From Scatosoma sp045124465 (GTDB taxonomy: Bacteria > Bacillota > Clostridia > Christensenellales > Borkfalkiaceae): a stretch of 64,000 nucleotides of DNA. The first letter of the stretch is position 1; every line of letters begins with the position of its first letter. The notes under the pieces are model-generated. The model searched no databases. It had not been told where the DNA came from and was given only the letters and a program-made list of their open reading frames with translations. Shown one piece after another: positions 1-9,099 of this stretch. Both the position numbers and the translations under genes were made by a program. The stretch covers positions 62,001 through 126,000 of the forward strand of contig JBGVLV010000023.1 of NCBI GenBank assembly GCA_045124465.1, given 5' to 3'.

Positions 1-849
1 GTCGATCTTTTCGCCCACGCCCGCGAAGATGACGGGCAGGGAAAGCTCGGACGAGAGCGAAAACACGAACCCGCCTTTCGCCGTGCCGTCGAGCTTGGTG
101 AGCACGATCCCGTCAAGCTCCACCGCCTCGTCGAACACGCGAGCCTGATTGACCGCGTTCTGACCCGTCGTCGCGTCCAAAACGAGCAATTTCAAAAAGT
201 CCGCCTCGGGGTATTCGCGCGTGACTACGCGATCCATTTTCCGAAGTTCGTTCATCAAATTTTCTTTCACGTGCAGTCTGCCCGCCGTATCGACGATGAC
301 GACGTCCGTTTTCTTGGCTTTCGCCGACGACACCGCGTCGAAGATGACCGCGGACGGATCGCTCCCCTCCTCGTGTTTAACGATACGCACTTTCGCGCGT
401 TCCGCCCACACGGAAAGCTGTTCGCTCGCCGCCGCGCGGAAGGTATCCGCCGCCGCGACCGTGACCGTTTTGCCCTGTTTGAGGAAATAGTGCGCGAGCT
501 TACCCACCGTCGTGGTCTTGCCTACGCCGTTCACGCCCACGAGCATGATCACGCAGGGATAGGACGGCGGCTCGACCTCCGATTCTTTCAGCATATCCGT
601 GAGGATACCGCGGAGCAGGTCGGTAACGTACGTTTCGTCTTTGAGTTTTTCCGAGATCGCCTGTTGTTTGACCCGTTCGACCACTTCCTGCGCCGTCGTC
701 ACCGAAACGTCGGAAGAGATGAGTATTTCCTCTAACTCGTCGTAGAACTCGTTACCGAGTTTGTTTTTGGAGAACAGCACGCGGAGTTTTTCCGAAAAGC
801 TTGCTTTCGTCTTTTTCAGCGCGCCAAACAATTTACCGAATATGCCCAT
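1..849 (-). CDS. ftsY: Signal recognition particle receptor FtsY (3' end cut by window edge)
   Basis: SRP receptor GTPase that docks ribosome-nascent chain complexes at the membrane. Reading the minus strand from ATG at 849 gives a continuous frame to the window edge (283 codons). Visible are a short N domain rather than a long acidic A domain, the G1 P-loop VGVNGVGKTT, the DTFRAAA insertion-box region, DTAGR (G3), TKLDGTAKGG (G4) and the start of the closing GVGE motif. Only the last few dozen residues should be missing. It lies 21 bases after smc in an rnc-smc-ftsY order also known from Bacillus. The ribosome site (AAAGGA) is weak and distant, so coupling to smc translation is likely. Confidence 0.95.
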   Translation of the reverse strand, partial: MGIFGKLFGALKKTKASFSEKLRVLFSKNKLGNEFYDELEEILISSDVSVTTAQEVVERVKQQAISEKLKDETYVTDLLRGILTDMLKESEVEPPSYPCVIMLVGVNGVGKTTTVGKLAHYFLKQGKTVTVAAADTFRAAASEQLSVWAERAKVRIVKHEEGSDPSAVIFDAVSSAKAKKTDVVIVDTAGRLHVKENLMNELRKMDRVVTREYPEADFLKLLVLDATTGQNAVNQARVFDEAVELDGIVLTKLDGTAKGGFVFSLSSELSLPVIFAGVGEKID

Positions 850-870
850 ACCGTTTTATTTTCCTTTTTC

Positions 871-3800
871 TTACTCGACCGTTCCCGCGCCGAGCTTGCT
901 CTCTACTTCCGCGAGCTTGACCGAAACGATCTTCGAAACGCCCTTTTCCTGCATCGTAACGCCGAACAGGGAATCCGCCTGATTCATCGTCGGCTTTCTG
1001 TGCGTGATGACGATGAACTGCGTTTCCTCCGCAAAGCGTTTGAGATAGGAGGCGAATCTATCCACGTTCGCGTCGTCGAGCGCCGCCTCGATCTCGTCGA
1101 GGATACAGAACGGCATCGGTCTTGCGCGTAAGATCGCGAACAGAATGGCGATCGCCGTAAGCGCGCGTTCGCCGCCCGAAAGCAACGAGATCTTTTTCAG
1201 CGTTTTGCCCGGAGGACAAGCGTTGATCTCGATACCCGCGTTCAGCGGGTCCTCCGCCTCGTCGTAGTTGATCTGCAATTCCGCCTTGCCGCCGCCGAAC
1301 AGTTCCTTGAACGTGACCTTGAAATTCTCGTTGATCTGTTCGAACCCTTCGTTGAAGATACGGAGCATTTCCGTACGGATCTCGTCGAGCGCCGCTTGCA
1401 GATCGTCGATCGCTTTTTGCAGGTCGTCGCGCTGGGTCACCATCTCGTCGCAATGCGTTTTTTCGTATTCGTATTCCTCCACGGCGTTGGGATTGACCGC
1501 GCCGAGCATCGTTATCTTGCGTTTCAAGACCGTGATGACGTTCGCCGCCTCGTCCACGTTGAAATCCTCTTTTCTCAGCGGCAAACAGCCCTCGTAGTCG
1601 ATACCGTACGCCTCTTCCACGCGCTGGCGCATATTTTCGAGGTTGGTGTCGATCTTGCTTATCTCTATTTCGCACTTATAACGCTTGTCCGAATTCTTCG
1701 TGAGCGTTTCTTGCAGACCCGTCTTTTCCTCTTCGAGCGAAAGCTGTTCCGCGTTGACCGTTTCTTTCTCCGCGGCGAGCTTGGCGATCTCGTCGACGAT
1801 CGCTTGCACCGCCGCCTTTTCTTCTTCCGTAAGCTCCTTTTCTTCCGCCTCCGCCTCCAAGCCGTTGAGCTTGGTCTGCGTATCCGTCTTTTCGTATTCC
1901 ATATCGAGGATACGCTTGACGAGTTCTTCCTTTTCCGTCGTCAGCCGCGCGATCGTTTCCGTCTGTTTGTCGAGCGCGAGCCGCAAAGCCGTCGTTTCGA
2001 TTTCCTTTTCCTGCAACGCCTTGCTCTTTTCCGCGCGCTCTTCCTTGAACGAATCGCATTGACTCTTCTGATCCGCCATCTGCGCCTCCGCGGCTTGACG
2101 GCGGGAGGCTATCTGTTCCTCGCTCAACGACGAGTTCGCCTCTTCCGATTCCAGCTCTTTGAGCTTTATCCGCAATTCTTCGAGCGCCTGCGCGTACGTT
2201 TCGAGGTCGCCGTCCGTTTCGGCGATCTGTTGCGCGAGCGCCGTTTCGCGCTGGGTCAGACCCGCGATCTCGCTGTTCGCGCCCTGATACTTTTCGCGCA
2301 GGGCGTCTACCGCCGCCTCCGCCTCTTCGCGCGCCTTTTCGCTCTCCGCGATCGCCGTTTTCAGTTTTTCGATATATTTCTGTTTACGGGCGATATTCTC
2401 TTTACATTCCTGTATCTTGCGCTCGTTGGACAAAAGCGAACCCGTGTCCTTTCTGCGGCTGCCGCCCGTCATCGAACCGCCCGTCGCGATCGTGTCGCCG
2501 TCGAGCGTTACGATCTTGAACAGGTTGCCGTACTTCTTCGCGATCGTCGTGGCGTTCGCGATATTGTCGCATATCAGCGTATTGCCGAGCAGGTTGCTGA
2601 TAACGTTATAATAATATTCGTCGTATTTGACGAGTTCGGTCGCAAGTCCCATCGCGCCGCGCTCGTCGAGCGCTCTGCGTATCTCGCGGGAGTCGGGACG
2701 GGGGCGCATACTCGTAACGGGCAGGAAGGTGACGATACCGCCGTTCGCGCGTTTCAAATACTCGATGAGATACCGCGCGTCGTCCGCCGACGGCGTGACC
2801 ACGTTCTGCATAGCCCCGCCGATCGCCGTTTCGATCGCCGTTTCGTATCTTTGGTCGGTGGATACGATATCCGCGAGCGCGCCGTGCAGGCGTTTGCCGA
2901 CGTCGGGGTTCGTCTTCGCAACGGAAAGCAACCGCCTTACCGATTCTTTATAGCCCTCGAAACGGTTTTTCAAACTCACGTACATTTCGAGATTGTCTTT
3001 GAGCGAGGCGATCTGACCGTTCGCGTTGAACAACTCCTGATTGAAGTCGTTGATGGTGAGCTGCATCTCGCGCGCCTCTTCCTGTTTTTCCTCGAATTCG
3101 CGCATGCCCGTCGAAGTGAAATCTTTGAGGTTTTTGAGGTCCTTTCTCACGGACGCAAGCTCGTCGGACAGCCGCTCTTTGCGTTCTTTCGTCTTGGCAA
3201 GCGTCGCGTCCAGTTCCTTGATCCTGTCCTTCGTCGCCTCCATTCTCGCCGCGAGCGTACCCAAACTCTCTTTGAGCTTGGAAAGATCGTCCGCGGAGGA
3301 GAGCTGGTTGAGCCTGTTCTCGTCCGAAAGCTTTTCGAATACTTCTATCTTCTTGTCGAGCGCGGCGACCGCCGAACGCAAAACTTCCGTCTGCGTTTCC
3401 AGTTCCGCGATACGCTTGGTATCTTCCGCGTTCTTTTTATTCGTCAACGCGATCTCGTCGTCGATCTCGCCGATACGCGTCTTGCTCGCCGCAAGCGCCT
3501 CCGTCGCCGCCTCGATCTGCGAACGGTAGGTCTTGATACGTTCGCGGACGAGTTTCAGCTCGCCGTCCTTGCGCTCGTTGCCGACGGAAAGTTCCACGCG
3601 GCGTTCGTTGAGTTCGGTCAGACGTGCGTCCGCGCGGTTGATCTTGTCGCGGTTCTCGTCCAGACGGCGGTTGATGAGTTCGATCTTGGTGTTGAGGTCG
3701 ATGATCTTGTCGGAAATGGCGGCAATATCCTTTTTGAACTTGCCTTTCTCGTTTTCCGCGTTCTCGTAACGGTATATGTACGTGTTCGCCTCGTTGACTT

Positions 3801-4467
3801 TGAGCGCCTCGGAATATTCGTTGTATTCCCGCGCCGCCTCCGCCTGTTTGCTCAACGGTCCCAAACGGCGTTGCGCCTCGTCGATACGCTGACGGTAGAC
3901 GAACAGGTTCTCGTTGGAATTCTCGATCTTGCGTTCGATCTCCTGTTTACGGGATTTGTACACCATAAGCCCGAGCGCCTCTTCGAAGATAAGTCGGCGG
4001 TCCTCGGGACGGGCGTTCATGATCTGTTCGACCTTGCCCTGCCCGATGATGGAATACCCTTCTTTACCAAGACCTATACCGTGGAAAAGGGTCACAAGAT
4101 CCTTTAAACGGCTGGGCTGGTTGTTGATGAGGTATTTGCTTTCGCCCGTGCGGTAGAGCCGACGGGTCATCGATACGTCCGCCGTATCGATGTCGAAAAT
4201 ATGTTTGGAGTTGTCGAAAACGAGGGTCACCTCGCAGAACGAATGAGGTTTACGCGAAAGCGTACCGCCGAAGATGACGTCTTGCATATTCGAACCGCGC
4301 AGGGATTTTGCCGACTGTTCGCCAAGCACCCAACGCACCGCGTCCGCCACGTTGCTCTTTCCGCAACCGTTCGGACCTACGATACACGTGACCCCTTCTT
4401 CGAAACGGATCGTCGTTTTGTCGGCGAAAGATTTAAAACCGACGAGTTGTATTTCTTTTAAATCCAA
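871..4467 (-). CDS. smc: Chromosome segregation ATPase SMC
   Basis: Core subunit of the bacterial condensin that organises and segregates the nucleoid. The 1198-residue product has the family length and order: an N-terminal ATPase head with Walker A GPNGCGKSN near residue 35, a long Glu/Lys/Ala-rich coiled coil, a Gly-rich hinge around residues 500-680 (GGSMTGGS nearby), a second coil, and a C-terminal head with LSGGERAL and the Walker B stretch CILDEIEAALDD. The start is a TTG codon at 4467, with AAGGAG six bases upstream and no better ATG. It lies 28 bases after rnc and just before ftsY. kleisin/ScpB genes are not in the window. Confidence 0.97.
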   Translation of the reverse strand: MDLKEIQLVGFKSFADKTTIRFEEGVTCIVGPNGCGKSNVADAVRWVLGEQSAKSLRGSNMQDVIFGGTLSRKPHSFCEVTLVFDNSKHIFDIDTADVSMTRRLYRTGESKYLINNQPSRLKDLVTLFHGIGLGKEGYSIIGQGKVEQIMNARPEDRRLIFEEALGLMVYKSRKQEIERKIENSNENLFVYRQRIDEAQRRLGPLSKQAEAAREYNEYSEALKVNEANTYIYRYENAENEKGKFKKDIAAISDKIIDLNTKIELINRRLDENRDKINRADARLTELNERRVELSVGNERKDGELKLVRERIKTYRSQIEAATEALAASKTRIGEIDDEIALTNKKNAEDTKRIAELETQTEVLRSAVAALDKKIEVFEKLSDENRLNQLSSADDLSKLKESLGTLAARMEATKDRIKELDATLAKTKERKERLSDELASVRKDLKNLKDFTSTGMREFEEKQEEAREMQLTINDFNQELFNANGQIASLKDNLEMYVSLKNRFEGYKESVRRLLSVAKTNPDVGKRLHGALADIVSTDQRYETAIETAIGGAMQNVVTPSADDARYLIEYLKRANGGIVTFLPVTSMRPRPDSREIRRALDERGAMGLATELVKYDEYYYNVISNLLGNTLICDNIANATTIAKKYGNLFKIVTLDGDTIATGGSMTGGSRRKDTGSLLSNERKIQECKENIARKQKYIEKLKTAIAESEKAREEAEAAVDALREKYQGANSEIAGLTQRETALAQQIAETDGDLETYAQALEELRIKLKELESEEANSSLSEEQIASRRQAAEAQMADQKSQCDSFKEERAEKSKALQEKEIETTALRLALDKQTETIARLTTEKEELVKRILDMEYEKTDTQTKLNGLEAEAEEKELTEEEKAAVQAIVDEIAKLAAEKETVNAEQLSLEEEKTGLQETLTKNSDKRYKCEIEISKIDTNLENMRQRVEEAYGIDYEGCLPLRKEDFNVDEAANVITVLKRKITMLGAVNPNAVEEYEYEKTHCDEMVTQRDDLQKAIDDLQAALDEIRTEMLRIFNEGFEQINENFKVTFKELFGGGKAELQINYDEAEDPLNAGIEINACPPGKTLKKISLLSGGERALTAIAILFAILRARPMPFCILDEIEAALDDANVDRFASYLKRFAEETQFIVITHRKPTMNQADSLFGVTMQEKGVSKIVSVKLAEVESKLGAGTVE

Positions 4468-4495
4468 AATGTACTCCTTTTTTTTCCTTTTCGTT

Positions 4496-5191
4496 TTATT
4501 TTTTCTTATTTTTCCGTTTTGCTTGCAGACCTGCGTTCTCCTCTTTCTTTTGCAGTTCCCAAAGCAATCTTGCCGAGGCGGTCGCTTTCGCCTCCCGCTT
4601 GGTCTTGCCCTCGCCCTCCGCGGATTCGCCCAGCGCCGTCAGCGTGCAATGGAAGGTCGGCGCATTGTCCCTGCCCGAACGCTCCATTTGCTCCTGCGGC
4701 ATAGCCTGTCCGCGCTTTTCCAGAAATTCTTTGAGCAGGCCGATATGGTTGGTTTCCTCTTTCGCGCAACCGAGGTTGCCGTGTTCCAAAATGAACGCCT
4801 TCGCCGCCTTATACCCGCCGTCGAGATAGATCGCCGCCGTCAACGCCTCGAAAAGGCTGGATTTGGGCTTGCCTTTGAGGTTCTCCTCCGAACCCTCGAA
4901 AAGCAGATACCCCCAAACGCCCAACCCGTCTATCGCCGTGTCGAGCGCGTTCTTGCAGACGAGTTTCTGTCTTTCGCCCGTCAGTTTCCCCGCCGAGGCT
5001 TGGGGATCGCCGCGGAACTGCCATTCCGTTACTACGAGTTCCAGCACCGCGTCGCCGAGGTATTCCAAGCGGTCGTTATCCCTGCCGCCGTGCAAATGTG
5101 CGTACGTGGAATGGGTGAACGCCTCTTCCAACAAATTTTTATTATGGAAAACGTACCCTATCCTTTTTTCGACCTCGGAAACGGGAAACAT
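4496..5191 (-). CDS. rnc: Ribonuclease III
   Basis: Double-strand-specific endoribonuclease that processes rRNA precursors and other structured RNA. The 231-residue protein has the signature DRLEYLGDAVLEL (residues ~38-50) with the metal-binding acidic residues, and a C-terminal double-stranded-RNA-binding domain ending in a lysine-rich tail. The frame is open further upstream, but ATG at 5191 (MFPVSEVEKRIGY) fits the family start. It overlaps the plsX stop in the sequence TAATG, which points to translational coupling. The plsX-rnc-smc-ftsY order matches Bacillus, but the fabD, fabG and acpP genes usually found between plsX and rnc are missing. Confidence 0.96.
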   Translation of the reverse strand: MFPVSEVEKRIGYVFHNKNLLEEAFTHSTYAHLHGGRDNDRLEYLGDAVLELVVTEWQFRGDPQASAGKLTGERQKLVCKNALDTAIDGLGVWGYLLFEGSEENLKGKPKSSLFEALTAAIYLDGGYKAAKAFILEHGNLGCAKEETNHIGLLKEFLEKRGQAMPQEQMERSGRDNAPTFHCTLTALGESAEGEGKTKREAKATASARLLWELQKKEENAGLQAKRKNKKK

Positions 5192-6219
5192 TACGCCTCC
5201 GTTCCCGCCGTCGGGATCGCCGCGCCGTCTATCATCGTCTTGATCTTTTCGACCATATCCCCGCGCACGGCGTTCGCCGCCTGTTCGATACATACGGAGA
5301 ACCCGCGGGCTTTGGAATTGCCGTGACCTTTGACTACCGTTTTGGTAAGACCGAGGAAGGTCGCGCCGCCCATGCCCTCGTAGTCAAGACCTTTCTTGAT
5401 ACGTTTGAGGATACCGCCGCACATAATCGCGCGGAGTTTCGTGCCGAGGTTGCGTTTGAATTCGCGTTTGAGTATGACGTTGACCGCTTTGCCGCAGCCC
5501 TCCACCGCTTTCATCGCGATATTGCCCGTGAACCCGTCCGCGACCATAACGTCGAGATCGCCGTACATGAGTTCGCGCGCCTCGGCGTTGCCCGCATAGT
5601 TGATACAGTCCACCGTTTTCAAAAGCGCGTTCGCCTCTTGGTGGAGCAACGTGCCTTTATGATCCTCCGTGCCGTTGTTCAAAAGCCCGACGCGGGGATT
5701 TTCGATGCCGTACGCCGCTTGCGCGTACGCCGTCGCCATCATCGCGAAATGCACGAGGTTGACGGGTTTACATTCGAGGTTCGCGCCGCAGTCGCAAAGG
5801 AAGGTCGCGCCGCCTCTGTGGTTGGGGATCGCGGGGCAGAGCGCGGGGCGGGAAACGCCCTTGATCCTGCCGAGGATAAGTACGCCGGCGGTGAGTACCG
5901 CGCCCGTCGAGCCGGAGGAAACAAGCCCGTCCGCCTTGCCTTCTTTGAGCAGACGGAACGCCACGACGAGGGAAGAATCCTTCTTCGTCTTGACCGCTTT
6001 GGTCGGGACTTCTTCCATACCGATGGTTTCGGTGGTATGGACGATCTCGACGCGGGAGCTATCGTATTTGAGGTCGGCGAGTTCGGCTTTTATCTGCGTT
6101 TCGTCGCCGACGAGGATCACGGACAGAGCCTTATCCTTATTCAGCGCCTCGACCGTGCCGAGGACCTGTTGTTTGGGCGCGTAATCGCCGCCCATTGCGT
6201 CTATAACGATTTTTACCAT
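5191..6219 (-). CDS. plsX: Phosphate acyltransferase PlsX
   Basis: Converts acyl-ACP to acyl-phosphate, the acyl donor for PlsY in the first step of phospholipid synthesis at the membrane. The 342-residue product opens with the family hallmark VIDAMGGDYAP and contains LLNNGTE, DGFTGN and ALLGL-like motifs (here GATFLGL) typical of PlsX. ATG at 6219 is preferred over an upstream in-frame start because AGGAG lies eight bases before it and MVKIVIDAMGGD is the normal N-terminus. It follows asnS by 44 bases and overlaps rnc by one base. Confidence 0.96.
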   Translation of the reverse strand: MVKIVIDAMGGDYAPKQQVLGTVEALNKDKALSVILVGDETQIKAELADLKYDSSRVEIVHTTETIGMEEVPTKAVKTKKDSSLVVAFRLLKEGKADGLVSSGSTGAVLTAGVLILGRIKGVSRPALCPAIPNHRGGATFLCDCGANLECKPVNLVHFAMMATAYAQAAYGIENPRVGLLNNGTEDHKGTLLHQEANALLKTVDCINYAGNAEARELMYGDLDVMVADGFTGNIAMKAVEGCGKAVNVILKREFKRNLGTKLRAIMCGGILKRIKKGLDYEGMGGATFLGLTKTVVKGHGNSKARGFSVCIEQAANAVRGDMVEKIKTMIDGAAIPTAGTEA

Positions 6220-6263
6220 TTTTATTTCTCCTGCAAGGAACTGAGTTCCCTGACCTCTCTCCA

Positions 6264-7655
6264 TTAGTATTCCAAGTTACTTACGGTGCGGGGGAAGGGG
6301 ATAACGTCGCGGATATTCGAAATACCCGTCAAATACATGATCATACGTTCAAAGCCAAGCCCAAAGCCCGCGTGGGTCGTGCCGCCGTATTTGCGGAGGT
6401 TGAGATACCACGAATAGTCGGCGGGGTCCATACCCAACTCTTTGATACGCGCTACGAGCTTGTCGTAGTCGTCCTCTCTTTGCGAGCCGCCTACAAGCTC
6501 CCCGATACCGGGTACGAGCAGGTCCGCCGCCGCGACCGTTTTGCCGTCGTCGTTGAGTTTCATATAGAAAGCCTTGATCTCCTTGGGATAGTCGGTCAAA
6601 AATACGGGCTTTTTATAGACGACTTCGGTGAGGAAACGCTCGTGTTCGCTTTGCAGGTCTTTGCCCCAGAAAATGTTCTTGTCGTCGAACTTGTCCGCGT
6701 TCTTTTTAAGGATCTCGATCGCCTCCGTGTACGTGAGCCGTACGAACGCGTTCTCCGATACGTTTTTCAGTCTGTCTTTCAGACCCTTGTCCACGAACTG
6801 GTTGAGGAATTCAAGCTCGTCCGCGCAGGTTTCCGAAACGTAGCCGATGACGTATTTCACCATCGCCTCCGCCACGTCCATATCCCCCGCAAGGTCGCAG
6901 AACGCCATTTCCGGCTCTATCATCCAGAATTCCGCCGCGTGCCGCGCCGTGTTCGAGTGCTCCGCGCGGAAGGTCGGTCCGAACGTGTATACGTTCCCGA
7001 ACGCCATCGCGTACGTTTCCGCGTTCAACTGACCCGAAACGGTGAGCGCCGCTTTCTTGCCGAAGAAGTCCTCTTTATAGTCGAGCTTTTCGCCCTTTGC
7101 CAAACCGTCCATATCCAGCGTCGTCACCTGGAACATCGCGCCCGCGCCCTCGCAGTCGCTGCCCGTGATGATGGGGGTATGCACGTACACGAATCCGCGG
7201 TCGTTGAAAAATTTATGGATCGCGATCGCCGCCTCGCTGCGGATACGGAACGCCGCGCCGAAAAGGTTGGTGCGGGGGCGGAGATATGCGATCTCACGCA
7301 AAAATTCGACGGAGTGGCGTTTCTTCTGCAAGGGATAATCGGGAGTCGATTGCCCTTCTATCGCGATCTCCGTCGCTTTTATTTCGTAGGGTTGTTTGTT
7401 CTCGGGCGTAAGCACCACCACGCCCTTTACGATCAGGGACATACCCACGTTTCCGTGCGCTATCTCGTCGTAATTTTCAAGGTTCGCGCGCTCGAATACG
7501 ATCTGCGTGCTTTTGAAACAACTGCCGTCGTTCAGTTCGATAAATCCGAACGCTTTGGAATCGCGTATCGTCCTCGCCCAGCCCGCGACGGTCACCGTCT
7601 TGCCGCCGTAAGCTTTGAGGTCCGCGTTGAGTTCTTTTAACGTAAGTCTTTGCAT
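6264..7655 (-). CDS. asnS: Asparagine--tRNA ligase
   Basis: Class IIb aminoacyl-tRNA synthetase charging tRNA-Asn. The 463-residue protein has an N-terminal OB-fold anticodon-binding domain (residues ~1-115, with TVAGWARTIRDSKAFGF), then the class II core with motif 2 (FRAEHSN) and motif 3 (GFGLGFERMIMYLTG). The AsnRS-type QLNAE replaces the QLYKE pattern of AspRS. ATG at 7655 has AGG six bases upstream; an in-frame TTG two codons earlier is the alternative. It has its own consensus promoter and a stem-loop leader, and probably heads the plsX-rnc-smc-ftsY transcript. Confidence 0.95.
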   Translation of the reverse strand: MQRLTLKELNADLKAYGGKTVTVAGWARTIRDSKAFGFIELNDGSCFKSTQIVFERANLENYDEIAHGNVGMSLIVKGVVVLTPENKQPYEIKATEIAIEGQSTPDYPLQKKRHSVEFLREIAYLRPRTNLFGAAFRIRSEAAIAIHKFFNDRGFVYVHTPIITGSDCEGAGAMFQVTTLDMDGLAKGEKLDYKEDFFGKKAALTVSGQLNAETYAMAFGNVYTFGPTFRAEHSNTARHAAEFWMIEPEMAFCDLAGDMDVAEAMVKYVIGYVSETCADELEFLNQFVDKGLKDRLKNVSENAFVRLTYTEAIEILKKNADKFDDKNIFWGKDLQSEHERFLTEVVYKKPVFLTDYPKEIKAFYMKLNDDGKTVAAADLLVPGIGELVGGSQREDDYDKLVARIKELGMDPADYSWYLNLRKYGGTTHAGFGLGFERMIMYLTGISNIRDVIPFPRTVSNLEY

Positions 7656-7678
7656 CGTCAACCTGCCTTTGCCTGTAA

Positions 7679-7737
7679 GGGAAAAGCCGAAATTTCGCCG
7701 CGTACCCGCCGCGCGCGGGCGTTACGGCGCTTTTCCC
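7679..7737 (-). promoter_or_regulatory. Stem-loop in asnS 5' leader
   Basis: A perfect 9-base stem (GGGAAAAGC paired with GCTTTTCCC) encloses a very GC-rich inner stem in the leader between the asnS promoter and its start. It ends about 24 bases before the start codon and no terminator-type T-run follows. I see no T-box specifier or antiterminator sequence. The role is unknown; RNA stability or translational control is possible. Confidence 0.45.
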
Positions 7738-7754
7738 GAATTTTATACTTATTT

Positions 7755-7783
7755 ATTATAACATTTTTTCGATGAAAAGACAA
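7755..7783 (-). promoter_or_regulatory. Sigma-A promoter of asnS
   Basis: On the minus strand, TTGTCT and TATAAT are separated by exactly 17 bases, about 100 bases upstream of asnS. The match to the vegetative consensus is strong. Confidence 0.75.
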
Positions 7784-7797
7784 TCGTTTGAACGCGG

Positions 7798-8640
7798 TTA
7801 ATCGGTCGTATTCCCGATTTTTTTGACGATTATTCCCTGAACCGCCCGATACTCGTCGATACGCAGCCGCTTACGCGAAACGAGGGCGTCCCCCTCGTAG
7901 CACTCCAAATACGCCTCGCTCTTTATCCCGTTTTTGGGCGAACGCACGATCTTTTCCTCCTCGCCCTCTTTGACGATAGGCGGCGGCGGAGCGATCTCTC
8001 CGAGCGTTTCGGACACGATCTCGTAACGGTATCCGTCCTTCTTGCCCGTAAAGCTCACGCGCACCGCGCCGTCCGCCGCTTTCGCGTTCAACCGCACGGG
8101 GAAAGGGTGCGGGTTGGAGAATTTGAGATCGCTTTGCGTGGATACCATCGCGTCCCGCGAGGGCGCTACGTAGGACACTTGCAGGGAATGGGCGTGGAAC
8201 TCGGTGACGGTCAGCCCCGATTTCAACGCGGCGTTGTATAAAGTCGTACTCACCTGACAAACGCCGCCGCCCAAGCCGACCGCATATTCGCCGTTGACGA
8301 TGATCTTCGCCTGCTTGAACCCCGCCTCCGCCGTGCGCCGACCCACCGTTTGGTTAAAGGAAAAATCGCCGTACGGCTGAACGATCACGCCGTCGATGAG
8401 CGACGCCGCGATCTCGATATTCTCCCGCCTGTCCGTTTCCGTCTTGTTGAAATAGGTCGTGTACGAGGAGATGACCTCCCACGACTTGTACCCCTCCGAC
8501 TTCGCCGCCACCGCCGCCGTTTCCAAACGGGGACGGGACGGAACGGAAAAACAGGGCAAAAAGAAAAACGCACTCGCAAACAGGAGCGCCGTTATTTTCT
8601 TATACGGTTTTTTCGGAATGTTTTTCCACGCTTTTCGCAT
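7798..8640 (-). CDS. VanW family protein
   Basis: Cell-envelope protein of the VanW family, first noted in vancomycin-resistance clusters and common in Firmicutes; its biochemical role is unsettled. The 280-residue product has a positively charged N-terminus and one hydrophobic segment (residues ~15-32), a signal peptide or anchor. The VanW core follows (about residues 55-205): FSFNQTVG near residue 97, GGGVCQVSTTLYNAAL near 125-140, and HSLQVSYVAPSRDA. GAGAGG lies six bases before the ATG. No resistance genes are nearby, so a general wall role is more likely than resistance. Confidence 0.9.
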   Translation of the reverse strand: MRKAWKNIPKKPYKKITALLFASAFFFLPCFSVPSRPRLETAAVAAKSEGYKSWEVISSYTTYFNKTETDRRENIEIAASLIDGVIVQPYGDFSFNQTVGRRTAEAGFKQAKIIVNGEYAVGLGGGVCQVSTTLYNAALKSGLTVTEFHAHSLQVSYVAPSRDAMVSTQSDLKFSNPHPFPVRLNAKAADGAVRVSFTGKKDGYRYEIVSETLGEIAPPPPIVKEGEEEKIVRSPKNGIKSEAYLECYEGDALVSRKRLRIDEYRAVQGIIVKKIGNTTD

Positions 8641-8777
8641 ACCGCGCCTCTCTATGTACTTTTCGCATTCGTCGCAGACACGGGTGGTTCGTTTTGTATT
8701 AAAGTATATGCAAAAAATCGGGAATTATGTAAAAGAGGTCGGATACAGAACGTCACTCGTCGAAAGAGTTTTCGAAC

Positions 8778-9006
8778 GCCCGTCGAAAGACTTAGATACG
8801 AGCAAGACGAGGAGAAGGAGCATTTTCGACGGGAGATTCCCGCTCACTCGTCGAAGTTCGATCCAGTACGCCGCCCGTCGAAAGGCTTAGATACGAGTAA
8901 GACAAGGAGAAGGAGCATTTTCGACGGGAGATTCCCGCTCACTCGTCGAAGTTCGATCCAGTACGCCGCCCGTCGAAAGGCTTAGATGCGAGTAAGACGA
9001 GGAGAA
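8778..9006. repeat. 95-bp tandem repeat, about 2.4 copies
   Basis: Three units begin at 8778, 8873 and 8968 with an exact 95-base period. The first two are nearly identical, and the third diverges after about 38 bases, just before the dispersed repeat at 9013. Each full unit contains an inverted repeat (TTCGACGGGAG opposite CTCGTCGAA) and a small GGGAGATTCCC stem. Open frames across this 455-base gap are by-products of the repeats. There are no spacers of the CRISPR kind. Confidence 0.85.
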
Positions 9007-9012
9007 CGCGGA

Positions 9013-9099
9013 TTTCCCGACGGGAGCGTACTTATGCGTACGTGACCGAGGGAAAACGCAAGTTCGACGAAGTATTGCGATGTATATAAGCCTTTCTAT
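9013..9099 (+). repeat. Dispersed 87-bp repeat, copy A
   Basis: The segment starting TTTCCCGACGGGAGCGTACT and running to CTTTCTA is about 94% identical (five differences by eye) to 22438-22524. It contains an inverted repeat, TTTCCC at the left and GGGAAA about 40 bases on. Both copies end on the 3' end of a minus-strand gene (recF here) and lie in the same orientation. It is probably a genome-wide noncoding repeat family. Confidence 0.85.

Noticed and set aside
1396..4107. Very long open frame (903 codons) on the plus strand
   Set aside because: It is antisense to smc; the high-GC codon use of smc leaves the opposite strand open. Its product is Arg/Phe/Leu-rich with no recognisable domain and no ribosome site.
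7655..7760. T-box riboswitch for asnS
   Set aside because: The leader is only about 100 bases, with no T-box sequence, specifier loop or terminator/antiterminator pair.
8778..9006. CRISPR array
   Set aside because: The repeats are 95-base units joined head to tail with no unique spacers, and no cas genes are present.
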